NCBI RefSeq assembly: GCF_011516635.5
Contig: NZ_CP096255.1
Span: 2,540,501-2,604,500, forward strand
Length of the DNA stretch: 64,000 nt
Reading direction: 5' to 3'
Origin: Bradyrhizobium barranii subsp. apii
Lineage (GTDB): Bacteria > Pseudomonadota > Alphaproteobacteria > Rhizobiales > Xanthobacteraceae
Shown piece by piece: positions 42,412 to 52,097 of the stretch. Made by a program: the position numbers and the translations under genes. Under the pieces are notes generated by a model. The model ran no database searches, was not told the origin of the DNA, and was given only the letters and a program-made list of their open reading frames with translations. The stretch's first letter is position 1. Every line of letters begins with the position of its first letter.

Positions 42412-42969
42412 ATGACCTCGATTTCTGCGCTCTCCTCCCATCACCACCGCTCATCACCGTTGCAACAAATACAAGACGAACTGCAAACGGAAGTCGATTC
42501 CGGCGCGATCGATGCGTCGGATCAGTCGGCGCTGTCGGCCGCGCTCAGCAGCATCGGCTCCGCGTTGCAGTCAACCGGCGCCAGCGATCAATCCGGCGGC
42601 GGGACATCTTCGCCCGACGCCTTCGCGTCGAAGATTAATGGCCTCATCCAGCAGCAAGTGTCGGCCGGCAAGTTGACGGACGAGCAGGCCACCGAGCTGC
42701 AAGGAATTTTCAAGGCGGCGCTCTCGCATGGGCCGCACGGAGCGGGTGGACCGCCGCCGGACGGGCCACCGCCATCCGGCGAGCCTCCCTCGGTCAACGG
42801 CACGGACGACTCGTCAAGCGGCAATTCGACGGCGGAGCTGCTGCAACAGTTTCTCCAGCAGCTGAAAAGCTCGCTTGCCGACTCGACCTATAGCGCGACG
42901 AAAGCAGGCGATACGACCAATGCGAACGATCCGTCGTTGTCCGGCGTCCTGATCAACGATCGGATCTGA
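42412..42969 (+). CDS. Hypothetical Ser/Gln/Pro-rich protein
   Basis: A 185-residue protein starting MTSISALSSHHHRSSPLQQI. It has helical stretches (LQTEVDSGAIDASDQSALSA, INGLIQQQVSAGKLTDEQAT) and a Pro/Gly-rich linker (GAGGPPPDGPPPSGEPP), then LLQQFLQQLKSSLADSTYSA. LTDEQATELQGIFKAAL resembles EF-hand-like or LTXXQ-like helices, but no calcium loop is seen. There is no signal peptide, and the composition recalls proteins exported by flagellar or type III-like routes; this is a guess. Family unknown. Confidence 0.6.
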   Translation: MTSISALSSHHHRSSPLQQIQDELQTEVDSGAIDASDQSALSAALSSIGSALQSTGASDQSGGGTSSPDAFASKINGLIQQQVSAGKLTDEQATELQGIFKAALSHGPHGAGGPPPDGPPPSGEPPSVNGTDDSSSGNSTAELLQQFLQQLKSSLADSTYSATKAGDTTNANDPSLSGVLINDRI

Positions 42970-43010
42970 TATCGGCGGCGCGCCGCGCTGACTCGGTTCG
43001 CCGCATCGAA

Positions 43011-43041
43011 ACCAGGGCCCGCCATGAATGCGCGCCCTGGT
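43011..43041. terminator. Hairpin between convergent genes
   Basis: ACCAGGGC (43011-43018) pairs with GCCCTGGT (43034-43041). It lies in the 94-bp gap between the convergent hypothetical and MBL genes, so it could terminate both, but there is no clear T run. Confidence 0.4.
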
Positions 43042-43063
43042 CTCACGTTGGCTCAGCGAGCGA

Positions 43064-43981
43064 TCAGTAATCCCAGAACACCGGCACCCAGCGGAAGGCG
43101 TCGCCGGCGACCGCCACATGGCCGACGGACGGGAACGGCATGTGGGTCGCCACCAGCATCTCGCCGCTCGCGGCAATCTCTCGCAACAGACCGACCCGAA
43201 CGCGCGCCGCCTCTTCGGGGTCGTGTTCGAAACCGTTGTGCCAGTCGGGTTGATCGAACCCGACGGCAAACACGGCGTCGCCGGCGAATGTCAGCCCGTC
43301 GCCGCCGGATGCCACGCGAACCACGCTGTGTCCGGGGGTGTGACCGCCGGTGCGACGAACGACGACGCCCGGCGCAACCTCGTGCTGCTCATCGAACTTC
43401 CGCAATTGACTTCCGTACTCCTTGACGAATCGCTTGGCGGTCGCCCGAAGCGCGTCCGGGAAACCCGGCGGCATGGCGGTGTGGGAGAAATCGGGCGCCT
43501 CCCAGAATTTGACCTCGGCGGCCGCCACGTGGATCCGCAGGTCTTTACGCAGCCGCTCCTTCACCCCGTCGACGAGCAGTCCGCCAATGTGATCCATGTG
43601 CAAGTGGGTCAGCACCAGATCGGTCACGGACGAGAGGTCGATGCCGGCGGCTTCCAGTCGCTTGATCAACTGGCCGGCGCGCGGCAAGTGCAGATCCGGG
43701 TCTGACCCCAGTCCAGCATCGATCAGGATGGTCTTGTCGCCGCTGCGGACCACGACCGCATTCAGCGCCCAGTCGAAAGCGTCCTGCGGCAGGAACATGT
43801 CGTGCAGCCAGGTCGCACGGACGGCCGGGTCGGCATTGTGCGCCAGCATCGTGGTTGGCAGCGGCAGCACGCCGTCGCTGACCACCAGCACGTCGATTTC
43901 GCCGACCTTCAGCGCGTAGCGCGATGGAACGAGCTCTTCCGGCTTCGATGTCGCGGGGTATGAGGTGTTGTGCAGGTTCAT
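43064..43981 (-). CDS. MBL-fold metallo-hydrolase
   Basis: A 305-residue metallo-beta-lactamase-fold hydrolase. The zinc motif HxHxDH is in LVLTHLHMDHIGGLLVDGVK; further ligands are the His in TGGHTPGHSV, the Asp in LTFAGDAVF and the His in LVATHMPFPSVGH. Relatives include lactonases and thiol hydrolases. No signal peptide is present. ATG 43981 was chosen because GGAG lies 7 nt before it; a TTG six codons upstream is less likely. It is a single gene, convergent with the hypothetical gene at 42412, and downstream of the NDH-2-like gene on the same strand (92 nt gap). Confidence 0.87.
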   Translation of the reverse strand: MNLHNTSYPATSKPEELVPSRYALKVGEIDVLVVSDGVLPLPTTMLAHNADPAVRATWLHDMFLPQDAFDWALNAVVVRSGDKTILIDAGLGSDPDLHLPRAGQLIKRLEAAGIDLSSVTDLVLTHLHMDHIGGLLVDGVKERLRKDLRIHVAAAEVKFWEAPDFSHTAMPPGFPDALRATAKRFVKEYGSQLRKFDEQHEVAPGVVVRRTGGHTPGHSVVRVASGGDGLTFAGDAVFAVGFDQPDWHNGFEHDPEEAARVRVGLLREIAASGEMLVATHMPFPSVGHVAVAGDAFRWVPVFWDY

Positions 43982-44073
43982 GTTGGTCTCCTGTTTCAAG
44001 GTAGGGCTCCCGGCTGGTCTTGGTTGAGCAGGCCGCGCAGCCAGGGAGGTGCGGCCGTGATCGTTTCGTGCTT

Positions 44074-45280
44074 CTAGAGGCTCGTCACACGCTCCGGATC
44101 GGCCGAGGCGAGCGCTGCGGCACGCTCGGCGCGGGGCGGGTAGATCCAGACCGTGTTGATCTCCTGCTTGGTCTTCTTGGCGACGTCACCGACCATCTCG
44201 ACCTTGCGCTCCCAGCCGCGCGTGAACAGCGCGCCGGCTTCGCCGAGATCGAGGCAGGTGACGTAGGCCTTCTGGTGATACGGCCTGGTCGGGACGCGCA
44301 GGAGTTCAGCGGCCGCATTGTTGCCGGCAAAGGCGCCCATCCGCGTGGCGTGCTGGCAAGACATCAGCGCGTAATTGCCCTCGTCGTCGCATGCGGCTCG
44401 CGCCGCATCGCCGGTGGCGAAGACGCCGGCGACGCCGGACACGCGCAGATCGCGGTCCACCAGCAGCCGGCCGAAATTGTCGCGCTCGGCGGGAATCTGC
44501 GCTGTCAACGGCGCGGCGCGAATACCGGCTGCCCAGATCACCGTCTCGGTTTCGATGTGTTCGCCGGTCGACAGCGTCACGCCGGATTTGTCGAGCGAGG
44601 CAACGCCGGTGCCGAGCCTTGTCTCCACGCCGAGCTTGCGCAGCGCTTGCTCGATGACCGGGCGGGAGCCTTCGCCCATGTCGGGAGCGATTGCGCCGTT
44701 ACGCTCGACGATGATCACGCGCGTCCTGGCGTTTTGGCCGAAGATGGCGCGCAGGCGCGCGGGCAGCTCGGTCGCCGCCTCGATGCCGGTGAAGCCGCCG
44801 CCGGCGACCACGACCGTGTCGCGTCCATTGACGGCCGGCCGGTCGGCGAGGCCATGCAGATGCTTGTCGAGAGCAACCGCATCGTCGAGCGAGTCGACGC
44901 TGAAGCCGTGCTCGGCAAGGCCGGGAATGTTGGGTCGGAACAGGCGGCTGCCGGTGGCGATCACCAGGCGGTCGTAGGACAGGGTCTTGCGGGTGCCTTT
45001 GGGAGTCGAGATCTGCACCGTCAGCGCCTCGGTGTCGACAGTCTCGGCGCTCCCCTGGATGTAGTCGACGTCGATCGCCTTGAGGACATCGAGCAGCGGC
45101 GCCGTCAGGGTTTCCGGCTTCGGCTCATAGAGCCGAGGGCGGACCACCAGCGTCGGCTCCGGTGCGATGAGCGCGATCTCGAGCTCTTCCGGCGAGACGC
45201 CCTGAATGTCGCGCAGGCGGGCGGGCGGAGAGGGCGGCGTACATGCCGGCGAAGCCGGCGCCAATGATGAGCAGTCGCAT
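44074..45280 (-). pseudogene. NDH-2-like NAD(P)/FAD-dependent oxidoreductase, one-base frameshift
   Basis: A type II NADH dehydrogenase-like flavoprotein of about 402 residues. The start at 45280, with AGGAGTG 7 nt before it, reads MRLLIIGAGFAGMYAALSA with the FAD GxGxxG. Then the frame is lost in a C/G run (about 45218-45230; TCCGCCCGCCCGCC where TCCGCCGCCCGCC is expected). The main frame continues RLRDIQGVSPEELEIALIAP. The NAD motif VVVAGGGFTGIEAATELPAR and the second FAD motif GVFATGDAARA are intact. Without correction the product lacks the FAD-binding N-terminus. A sequencing error would restore a normal gene, so its status is uncertain. Confidence 0.75.
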
Positions 45281-45409
45281 GTGGTTCACTCCTGGATTTG
45301 GTTCTGGGTTTGTTGGTTCGAAACGCGCGCCATCGCCGCCGCTCGATGCGAGCAGTGCCTGTTGCGAGCGATGATGACGCGAAGAGGTGAGACGGAGACC
45401 GCCTGGTCC

Positions 45410-45700
45410 TTACGGCGCGGTGCAGTTGGGCAGCGAGGACAGCAGCGCAGGGCCTTCACATCCTGCGCGGCAGCTTCGCGGGCCCGATGGCCAGCCGCGC
45501 AGGGCGACCGGCAGCGCAGGTTTGTTGGTCCAGCCGCGATCGATCAGGATCGACGTCGAGACCTTGGCGTCTTGTGCGATCTGTGGCGGCGCCTCTTCGG
45601 CCGTCGGCGAGGTGAAACGCACGGTCAGTGAAAGCCCGTACATGAGCGCCGTCGAGACGGCCTTCCGTCGTGGCGCGATTGCAAGCCGTTTCCTGTCCAT
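45410..45700 (-). CDS. Small hypothetical protein upstream of the NDH-2-like gene
   Basis: A 96-residue protein starting MDRKRLAIAPRRKAVSTALM, with one moderately hydrophobic stretch (STALMYGLSLTVRF), then SILIDRGWTNKPALPVALRG and the end LLSSLPNCTAP. A GGAG lies 8 nt before the ATG. It is on the same strand as the NDH-2-like gene, 129 nt upstream. Family not recognised. Could be exported or membrane-associated. Confidence 0.5.
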   Translation of the reverse strand: MDRKRLAIAPRRKAVSTALMYGLSLTVRFTSPTAEEAPPQIAQDAKVSTSILIDRGWTNKPALPVALRGWPSGPRSCRAGCEGPALLSSLPNCTAP

Positions 45701-46012
45701 CGTTTGTCTCCGTCCCCATGATGTGACGTTGCGATGTTTAGCCAACCGGATCGTCGACTGCGCCAGAGCGATTGCCGTCCCTGTCGAGAGATTGCTGCTA
45801 ACCCACGCGCCTGCGCCAATCGCCCGGCGCCTAGCCGGTTAGCGGCGCGGAGGCCCGGCGTATTTCCCGAAGCGGCAATGCCTTGTCCGATCCTGCTGCA
45901 ATCAGGCGCACGTTTTCAAAAACGCACGATTGGGGCGGGCGGCGAGTTGTCGGAGAATTCAACGCCGGTCGGATGGTGGGTCCGGTCGTGCGACTGATAT
46001 CGGCGATCCAGG
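45701..46012. other. Intergenic region of about 310 bp
   Basis: Gap between the small hypothetical and the TetR 3' end. It contains the promoter of the small hypothetical. No supported gene, hairpin or operator was seen. Confidence 0.4.
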
Positions 46013-46624
46013 CTAGTTCGACGACAATCCGGTCCTGCGCCTCAAATCCGTGATCGCGCGCAGAAAACTGTCGGCCGGCGTCGTCTCCGGATCGATCAGG
46101 CGGTGCAGGCGAAAGCCGTCTTCCAGCGCCAGCACGACGGAGGCCATCCATGGCGGATTCAGCGTGTCGTTCCTGCCGTTGCTCTTCAACGTGGCCTCGA
46201 CGATGTCGGCGACCAGCTTGCGCCGCGCGCGCAGCCGCTTGGCAAGCTCCGGGCGGCGCTTCTCGGCGCGCGCGACGAACAGGATCATCTCCATGTGCAG
46301 GAGGGGCGAGCGGCCGAGCGGGTCTTGCCGGCTGCGATCCATCGTCTTCAGCGCCGCGATGAAATCGTCGAGATTGTCGTGCTGCGCGAGGATGTCGAGG
46401 TTGCGCCGGATCGACTGCTCGACATGATCCTCGAGCATGGCGATGATCAATTCATCCTTACTCTTGAAGTTGGAATAGAACGCGCCGCGGGTGAAGCCCG
46501 CGGCGGCCGCGATCGCCTCGATGCTGGCGCCGCCGATGCCGTCCGCCTCGAACACGCGCGCGGCCGCCTCGAACAGTTTGTCGCGCGTGTCGTCCCTGGT
46601 CGGCCTGGTTCTCAGCCTTGACAT
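46013..46624 (-). CDS. TetR/AcrR family transcriptional regulator
   Basis: A 203-residue repressor-type regulator. The N-terminal helix-turn-helix is in TRDKLFEAAARVFEADGIGG and IAAAAGFTRGAFYSNFKSKD; the C-terminal ligand domain starts near residue 80. It is divergent from the P450 gene, and a 24-bp palindrome lies between them (46649-46672), so it probably represses the P450 and itself until a small hydrophobic ligand binds. Confidence 0.92.
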   Translation of the reverse strand: MSRLRTRPTRDDTRDKLFEAAARVFEADGIGGASIEAIAAAAGFTRGAFYSNFKSKDELIIAMLEDHVEQSIRRNLDILAQHDNLDDFIAALKTMDRSRQDPLGRSPLLHMEMILFVARAEKRRPELAKRLRARRKLVADIVEATLKSNGRNDTLNPPWMASVVLALEDGFRLHRLIDPETTPADSFLRAITDLRRRTGLSSN

Positions 46625-46648
46625 CGGCGCAGGTTAGGGCAGAATGCA

Positions 46649-46672
46649 ACTCGATACAACAATGTATCGAGT
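46649..46672. promoter_or_regulatory. TetR-type operator palindrome
   Basis: The arms ACTCGATAC and GTATCGAGT are perfectly complementary around six central bases (AACAAT). The site begins 25 bp from the tetR start and ends about 80 bp before the P450 start, between the two divergent genes. Confidence 0.75.
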
Positions 46673-46753
46673 TTATAATCCTGGGGATGGTTACGCCGCG
46701 CGCAAGGGGACTGCCGGCGTATTCGTGTCATGCGGCAACCGATTGAGGTCACC

Positions 46754-47983
46754 ATGAACGAGCAAGTGCAACCCGCAGGCGGACCGCTGTTCAATCCGCT
46801 GTCGCCGGACTTCATCCGCGATCCCTATCCGCACTATGACCGGCTGCGCACGATCGAGCCGATCCATGTGACGCCGTTCGGGCAGTTCGTCGCAAGCCGC
46901 CATGCCGACGTCAGCTTCGTGATGCGCGACAAGCGCTTCGGCAAGGATTTTGTCGAGCGCTCCAAGCGCCGCTATAGCCCTGCCATCATGGACGAGCCGG
47001 TGTTCCGCAGCATGAGCCACTGGATGCTGCAATCCGATCCGCCCGACCACACCCGCCTGCGCGGCCTCGTCGTGAAGGCCTTCACCGCCCGTCGCGTCGA
47101 GGACATGCGGCCGCGGATCCAGGCGATCGTCGACCAGGCCATCGATGCGGTGATCGAGCGCGGCCACATGGACCTGATCGAGGATTTCGCCTTCCGCCTG
47201 CCGGTCACCATCATCTGCGACATGCTCGGCATCCCCGAGGATCATCGCGAGACCTTCTACAACAGCTCGCGCGATGGCGGGCGGCTGCTTGACCCCGTGC
47301 CCCTCACGCCGGAAGAGATCGCGAAGGGCAACGCCGGCAACATGATGGCGCAGATGTATTTACAGCAGCTGTTCGAGCTGCGCCGCCGCAATCCCGGCGA
47401 CGATCTCACCACCCAGCTGGTGCAGGCCGAGGAAGACGGCCACAAGCTCACCAACGAGGAATTGACCGCCAACATCATCCTGCTGTTCGGCGCCGGCCAC
47501 GAGACCACCGTCAATCTGATCGGAAACGGCCTGCTCGCGCTGCATCGCAATCCGGATCAGCTCGCGCTCCTGAAGGCGCGGCCCGAGTTGATGGTCAACG
47601 CGATCGAGGAATTCTTGCGCTACGATTCCTCGGTGCAGATGACCGGACGCGTGGCGCTGGAGGACATTGCGGATCTCGGCGGCAAGAGCATCCCCAAGGG
47701 CGAGACCGTGCTGTGCCTGCTCGGCTCGGCCAACCGCGATCCGGCGGTCTACCCTGATCGCCCCGACCGGCTCGACGTCACCCGGCCCAACGTCAAGCCG
47801 CTATCGTTCGGCGGCGGCATCCATTTCTGCCTGGGCGCCCAATTGGCGCGCATCGAGGCCGAAATCGCCATTGCGACGCTGTTGCGGCGGCTGCCGGATC
47901 TGCGCATCGACGACGTCGAGAACCCGGAATGGCGCCCGACCTTCGTGCTGCGCGGCCTGAAACGCCTGCCGGCAAGCTGGTGA
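46754..47983 (+). CDS. Cytochrome P450
   Basis: A 409-residue soluble bacterial P450. The I-helix oxygen-binding motif is LLFGAGHETTVNLIGNGLLA, the K-helix ExxR is in AIEEFLRYDSSVQM, and the heme-ligand loop is FGGGIHFCLGAQLARIEAEI with Cys359. It hydroxylates an unknown, probably hydrophobic compound and needs ferredoxin and a reductase, neither of which is adjacent. The ATG at 46754 was chosen over 46730 because GAGGT lies 5 nt before it. Controlled by the divergent TetR. Confidence 0.93.
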   Translation: MNEQVQPAGGPLFNPLSPDFIRDPYPHYDRLRTIEPIHVTPFGQFVASRHADVSFVMRDKRFGKDFVERSKRRYSPAIMDEPVFRSMSHWMLQSDPPDHTRLRGLVVKAFTARRVEDMRPRIQAIVDQAIDAVIERGHMDLIEDFAFRLPVTIICDMLGIPEDHRETFYNSSRDGGRLLDPVPLTPEEIAKGNAGNMMAQMYLQQLFELRRRNPGDDLTTQLVQAEEDGHKLTNEELTANIILLFGAGHETTVNLIGNGLLALHRNPDQLALLKARPELMVNAIEEFLRYDSSVQMTGRVALEDIADLGGKSIPKGETVLCLLGSANRDPAVYPDRPDRLDVTRPNVKPLSFGGGIHFCLGAQLARIEAEIAIATLLRRLPDLRIDDVENPEWRPTFVLRGLKRLPASW

Positions 47984-48015
47984 TGGCCGCCAGCGCTGCA
48001 TCTGCGCGCGCCGGT

Positions 48016-48118
48016 CCTCATCCTGAGGAGGCTGCAAAGCAGCCGTCTCGAAGGATGGCCGCGGGCGCGGGGCCTCTATGGTTCGAGACGGCGCTTAGCG
48101 CGCCTCCTCACCATGAGG
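48016..48118. repeat. Palindromic intergenic repeat
   Basis: A hairpin of about 100 bp. CCTCATCCTGAGGAGGC and AGCCGTCTCGAAGG at the left pair imperfectly with GGTTCGAGACGGC and GCCTCCTCACCATGAGG at the right. It is located between the P450 and AsmA genes. Confidence 0.75.
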
Positions 48119-48253
48119 GTCTTCCCGCCAGCGTTAACCTCCGCGCGCAACAGTCGCTGTGACTTCGCCACACTTCCCTTTATATAAGGGGCTGTTCCGG
48201 CGCGCCTGAGGCCCTCAGGTTCGGCCCGGGCCGGTTTGGCCGAGGGGAGACCC

Positions 48254-51200
48254 GTGCAGACGACGCTGCTCGGATTGGCGATTGCCTTCATCATTGCGCT
48301 GCTGACCGCGCTGATCGGGCCTTACTTCATCGACTGGAACCAGTTCAGGCCCCAGTTCGAGGCGGAGGCGGGCACGATCATGGGCGTGCCGGTGCGGGTG
48401 GCGGGCGAGCTGGATGCACGGCTGCTGCCGGCGCCGACGCTGCGGCTGCGCTCGGTCACCTTCGGCGGCAACAACGATCTCGGCCGCCTGCGCGCCGACA
48501 AGCTCGACGTCGAGTTCAGCCTCAGCTCGCTGATGCGCGGCGAATGGCGTGCCACCGAGCTGACTGTCAACGGCATGGCGGTGGATCTCGGCCTGGATGC
48601 CAAGGGACGGGTCGATTTGCCGTCCACCGCGAGCCGCACCTTCAATCTGGCCTCGCTTGCGATCGAACGGCTGAACCTCACCGGCCGCATCGCCCTGCAC
48701 GATGCCGCCAGCCGCTCGACGCTGGAATTGAACGACATCACCTTTTCCGGCGACGTGCGCTCGCTGGCCGGCTCGGTCCGCGGCGACGGCAGTTTCACCG
48801 CCACTGGCGTGCGCTATCCGTTCCGCGTCTCCTCCGGGCCGAGCGCCGACGGCAGCGCCACCCGTCTCCACCTCAACATCGATCCCGGCGAGCGCACGAT
48901 TTTGGCCGATTTCGAAGGCGTGCTCGCCTTCGACAACCGCCTGCCGAAATTCGACGGCGCACTGACGCTCGCTGTGCCCCCGGTCAAGAAGGCGGGCGCG
49001 GCGGGGCCGACACCCTGGAAGCTCACGGCAAAGCTCAAGGCCGATCCGGCCGGCGCCAAATTCGATCAGATCGATGCGAGCTTCGGCGCCGAGGACAATG
49101 CGCTCAAGTTTGGCGGTGTCGGCGATGTCAGGTTCGGGGCCTCGCCGCTGCTGCGCGCGGTGCTGTCGGCGCGCCAGGTCGATGCCGACAAGCTGGCGGG
49201 CAAGGACGATGCCGAGCCGCAGCGCGTCTTGCCGGCGCTGCGCGCGGGCCTTGCGGCGATCCCGCAGGCGCCGATGCCGGCGCAGATCGAGTTCAACTCC
49301 GACCAGATCATGCTGGGCGGGCGTCCGCTCCAGAACATCACGGCGGAGCTTCAGACCGACGGAAGGTCCTGGACTTTCCAGCGGCTCGAGCTGCGCGCGC
49401 CCGGCATGACGCAGCTCTCGCTCAACGGCGCAACGCCGGGCGCCGACAGCTTTAGCGGCCGTCTCAGCGTCGAGTCGTCCGACCCCGATACGCTGGTGGC
49501 CTGGCTCCAGGGCCGCAGCGAGATCAACCGCCGCAGCACGCGGCCGCTGCGCCTTGCCGGCGACGTGACCATCGCCGCCAACCATCTCGCCGTCGACAGG
49601 CTGAAGGCCGAGATCGAGGGCGGCGCGGTGGAGGGCCGCATCGCCTTCGTCCAGACCGGCGCGAGCAAGGGCTCGCGGATCGACGCCGAGCTCAAGGCCG
49701 ACCGTCTCGACCTCGATGCCGCCGCAAGCTTCGTGCGCGCGCTCGCGGGGCCGCAGGGCGAATGGCCGGAGGAAGCCAAGCTTTCGCTCGATGTCGGCCG
49801 CGCGATGTCGGCCGGACAGGAGCTGCGGCCGTTCACGGCGAAACTCGGCTACGGCCCGGCGGCGCTGTCGCTGGAGCAGTTGCGCTTCGGCCAGGCGAGC
49901 GGGGTGACCACCGAAGCGAGCGGCAGCTTCGACCGCGTTCATGCCACCGGCAAGCTCGCGCTGAAATCCTCGGCCAATTCGCTGCGTGAGCTCACCGCGC
50001 TGCTCGAGCCGATCGCGCCTTCGGTGCGCGCACGGTTCGACGCCATCCCGTCATTGCCCGGTGCGACGCGGTTGAAGCTCGACCTCAGCCTCGACAAGAA
50101 CGCCGACCATGCCGATCGCAACGACGCGCGCGCCGTGCTCGATCTCGATGCGCCGCAGCTCAAGGCCACCGCGACGCTGGCCGGGCAGACGCCGGTCGCG
50201 GCGGTCAACGGCATCGACATCGACCGCTTGCGCAACAGCGACTTCACGCTGGACTCGAAAATTTCGACGCCGAAGGCCGGCGCATTGCTGGCGCTGCTGG
50301 GCCTTGATCGCGTCGCCGCCGCGGGCGAGGGCGCCTCGCAGTTCGAAGGCCGGTTGAGCGGCGCGTGGCGCCGGCCGTTGCAATTGAACGCAAAGCTCAG
50401 TGGCGGCGGACTGGATGCGGATGCGCAAGGCAGCATCGAATTGTCGGACCCCAGTTCGTCCCAGCCGAAGGCCAGCGTGAATTTGCGCGTGCGCAATGCC
50501 AATCTGGCGCCGCTGTTCGGGACCAGCCCGGCGGACAAGTCAGTGCAGAGCGTCAACCTGTCCTCGCGCGTCGGCCTCTCCGGCAACCGCCTGACCTTCG
50601 ACGATCTCGACAGCAGTGCGGCCGGCTCGCATCTGCGCGGGCATCTCGCGGTGACGCTCGATCAGGAGAAGAGCGTCGATGGCGAAATCGGCCTCGACGC
50701 GCTCGATCTTGCGCCGGCGTTCGCAATGGCCATCGGCGCCGCCGGACGTGATGCCGGCGATCCCCTGAGTGCGGGGCTGCTCGGCGGCTGGCGTGGCCGC
50801 ATCGCCTTCCAGGCTTTACGCGGCACCTTGCCTGACGGCATCGAGCTGCGCCCCGTCGGCGGCACGATCCGTAGCGACGGCCAGTCGCTCGCGCTCGACG
50901 CGCTCAAGGGCGGGGTCGGCGGCGGTGAGATGTCGGCGAGCTTCGACGCGCGCAACGGTGCCAATGGCGTTGCGCTGAACGCGCGTATCGAGCTGCGCAA
51001 TGTCGATGCGGCGGCGCTGCGCTACCGCGATCTCGCATTGCCCAAGGGACGCGCCTCAGTGCAAATGGCCCTGACCAGCCAGGGCCGCAGCGTTGCGGCG
51101 TTGACCGGTGCGCTCGCCGGCAATGGTACGGTGACGCTCGAGGCCGCGGAAATCAGCGGCCTCAATCCGCGCGCCTTCGAGATCGCCATCCGCGCCAGCG

Positions 51201-51898
51201 ACGGCGGCCAGGTTGCCGACGACAACAGGCTGCGGCAGCTCGTCGAGCCCGCGCTGTTGGCTGGTCCGATCGCGGTCGCCTCGGCGCAGATCCCGTTCAC
51301 GATCCGCGACGGGCGCCTGCGCGTCGGCGCGACACCGCTGGAAGCAAAGAACGCCCGCGCCATTGTCTCCGGCGGCTACGACATTCCCGCCGACCAGGCC
51401 GACATCCGCGCCAGCCTGACGCCGATCATGACCGGGCTTTCCGGCGCGCCGCCGGAGATCCAGTTGTTCGCGGCAGGTCCCCCCGACAAGCTCAACCGCA
51501 CCGTCGATCTCGCGCCGCTGTCGTCATGGCTCGCGGTGCGCACGATCGATCGCGAGACGCGCCGGCTGGATGCGATCGAGCGCGGCGAGCCGCCGCCGGC
51601 GACTGCGGCGCTGCCGACGCTGGTCTCGCCCGATCCGGTGCCCGAGCCGTCGCTGACCGACGTGCCGTTGCCCGGCCGCGATCCGCGCCGCGCGCCGCCG
51701 AAGCCAAAGGCCGCGCCGACGCCGAAGGCGCCGCAGGCAGCGCCCGCGGTGCCGAGCCCGCCACTCACAAGCCCGCCGCTCGCGAGCCAGCAGATCGCCC
51801 CGCTGCCGCCGCCGATCGAGGTGAGGCCGGCGCCGGGCCCGCCGCCCGCAAAACCCAAGCCGAAGCCACCGCTGGTGCTGACGCCGTCGAATCCGTGA
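48254..51898 (+). CDS. AsmA family protein
   Basis: A 1214-residue envelope protein. The single N-terminal helix is LGLAIAFIIALLTALIGPYF, followed by the AsmA start FIDWNQFRPQFEAEAGTIMG. Long beta-rich repeats follow, and the C-terminal AsmA domain contains SGRLSVESSDP and later AIRASDGGQVADDNRLR. The end is a low-complexity Pro/Ala/Lys tail (about 110 residues). AsmA-like proteins are thought to bridge the periplasm for phospholipid transport and outer-membrane assembly. The start is GTG at 48254, supported by GAGGGGA 7 nt upstream. DUF2336 gene follows after 199 bp. Confidence 0.9.
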   Translation: MQTTLLGLAIAFIIALLTALIGPYFIDWNQFRPQFEAEAGTIMGVPVRVAGELDARLLPAPTLRLRSVTFGGNNDLGRLRADKLDVEFSLSSLMRGEWRATELTVNGMAVDLGLDAKGRVDLPSTASRTFNLASLAIERLNLTGRIALHDAASRSTLELNDITFSGDVRSLAGSVRGDGSFTATGVRYPFRVSSGPSADGSATRLHLNIDPGERTILADFEGVLAFDNRLPKFDGALTLAVPPVKKAGAAGPTPWKLTAKLKADPAGAKFDQIDASFGAEDNALKFGGVGDVRFGASPLLRAVLSARQVDADKLAGKDDAEPQRVLPALRAGLAAIPQAPMPAQIEFNSDQIMLGGRPLQNITAELQTDGRSWTFQRLELRAPGMTQLSLNGATPGADSFSGRLSVESSDPDTLVAWLQGRSEINRRSTRPLRLAGDVTIAANHLAVDRLKAEIEGGAVEGRIAFVQTGASKGSRIDAELKADRLDLDAAASFVRALAGPQGEWPEEAKLSLDVGRAMSAGQELRPFTAKLGYGPAALSLEQLRFGQASGVTTEASGSFDRVHATGKLALKSSANSLRELTALLEPIAPSVRARFDAIPSLPGATRLKLDLSLDKNADHADRNDARAVLDLDAPQLKATATLAGQTPVAAVNGIDIDRLRNSDFTLDSKISTPKAGALLALLGLDRVAAAGEGASQFEGRLSGAWRRPLQLNAKLSGGGLDADAQGSIELSDPSSSQPKASVNLRVRNANLAPLFGTSPADKSVQSVNLSSRVGLSGNRLTFDDLDSSAAGSHLRGHLAVTLDQEKSVDGEIGLDALDLAPAFAMAIGAAGRDAGDPLSAGLLGGWRGRIAFQALRGTLPDGIELRPVGGTIRSDGQSLALDALKGGVGGGEMSASFDARNGANGVALNARIELRNVDAAALRYRDLALPKGRASVQMALTSQGRSVAALTGALAGNGTVTLEAAEISGLNPRAFEIAIRASDGGQVADDNRLRQLVEPALLAGPIAVASAQIPFTIRDGRLRVGATPLEAKNARAIVSGGYDIPADQADIRASLTPIMTGLSGAPPEIQLFAAGPPDKLNRTVDLAPLSSWLAVRTIDRETRRLDAIERGEPPPATAALPTLVSPDPVPEPSLTDVPLPGRDPRRAPPKPKAAPTPKAPQAAPAVPSPPLTSPPLASQQIAPLPPPIEVRPAPGPPPAKPKPKPPLVLTPSNP

Positions 51899-52097
51899 AC
51901 GCGGCAGCCTGTTCGGCAAGCGCTGGCCCTTGCCCGCCGGTAAACCGATTCCCGCGCATTTTAACGAATTTTGCTCGGCAAAACTGATCTGCCGACTTTA
52001 CTGGATTCTCGCGTTTGATCTCTAGTGTCGGTTCCCAGAGGAATTCGGCGTCCTGCCAGCACAAGCAGGATGGCTAACCAAGAACTGGGGTAACGAG

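Noticed and set aside
48215-49942. Minus-strand frame of 575 codons
   Set aside because: Antisense of AsmA in a G+C-rich gene; no family features.
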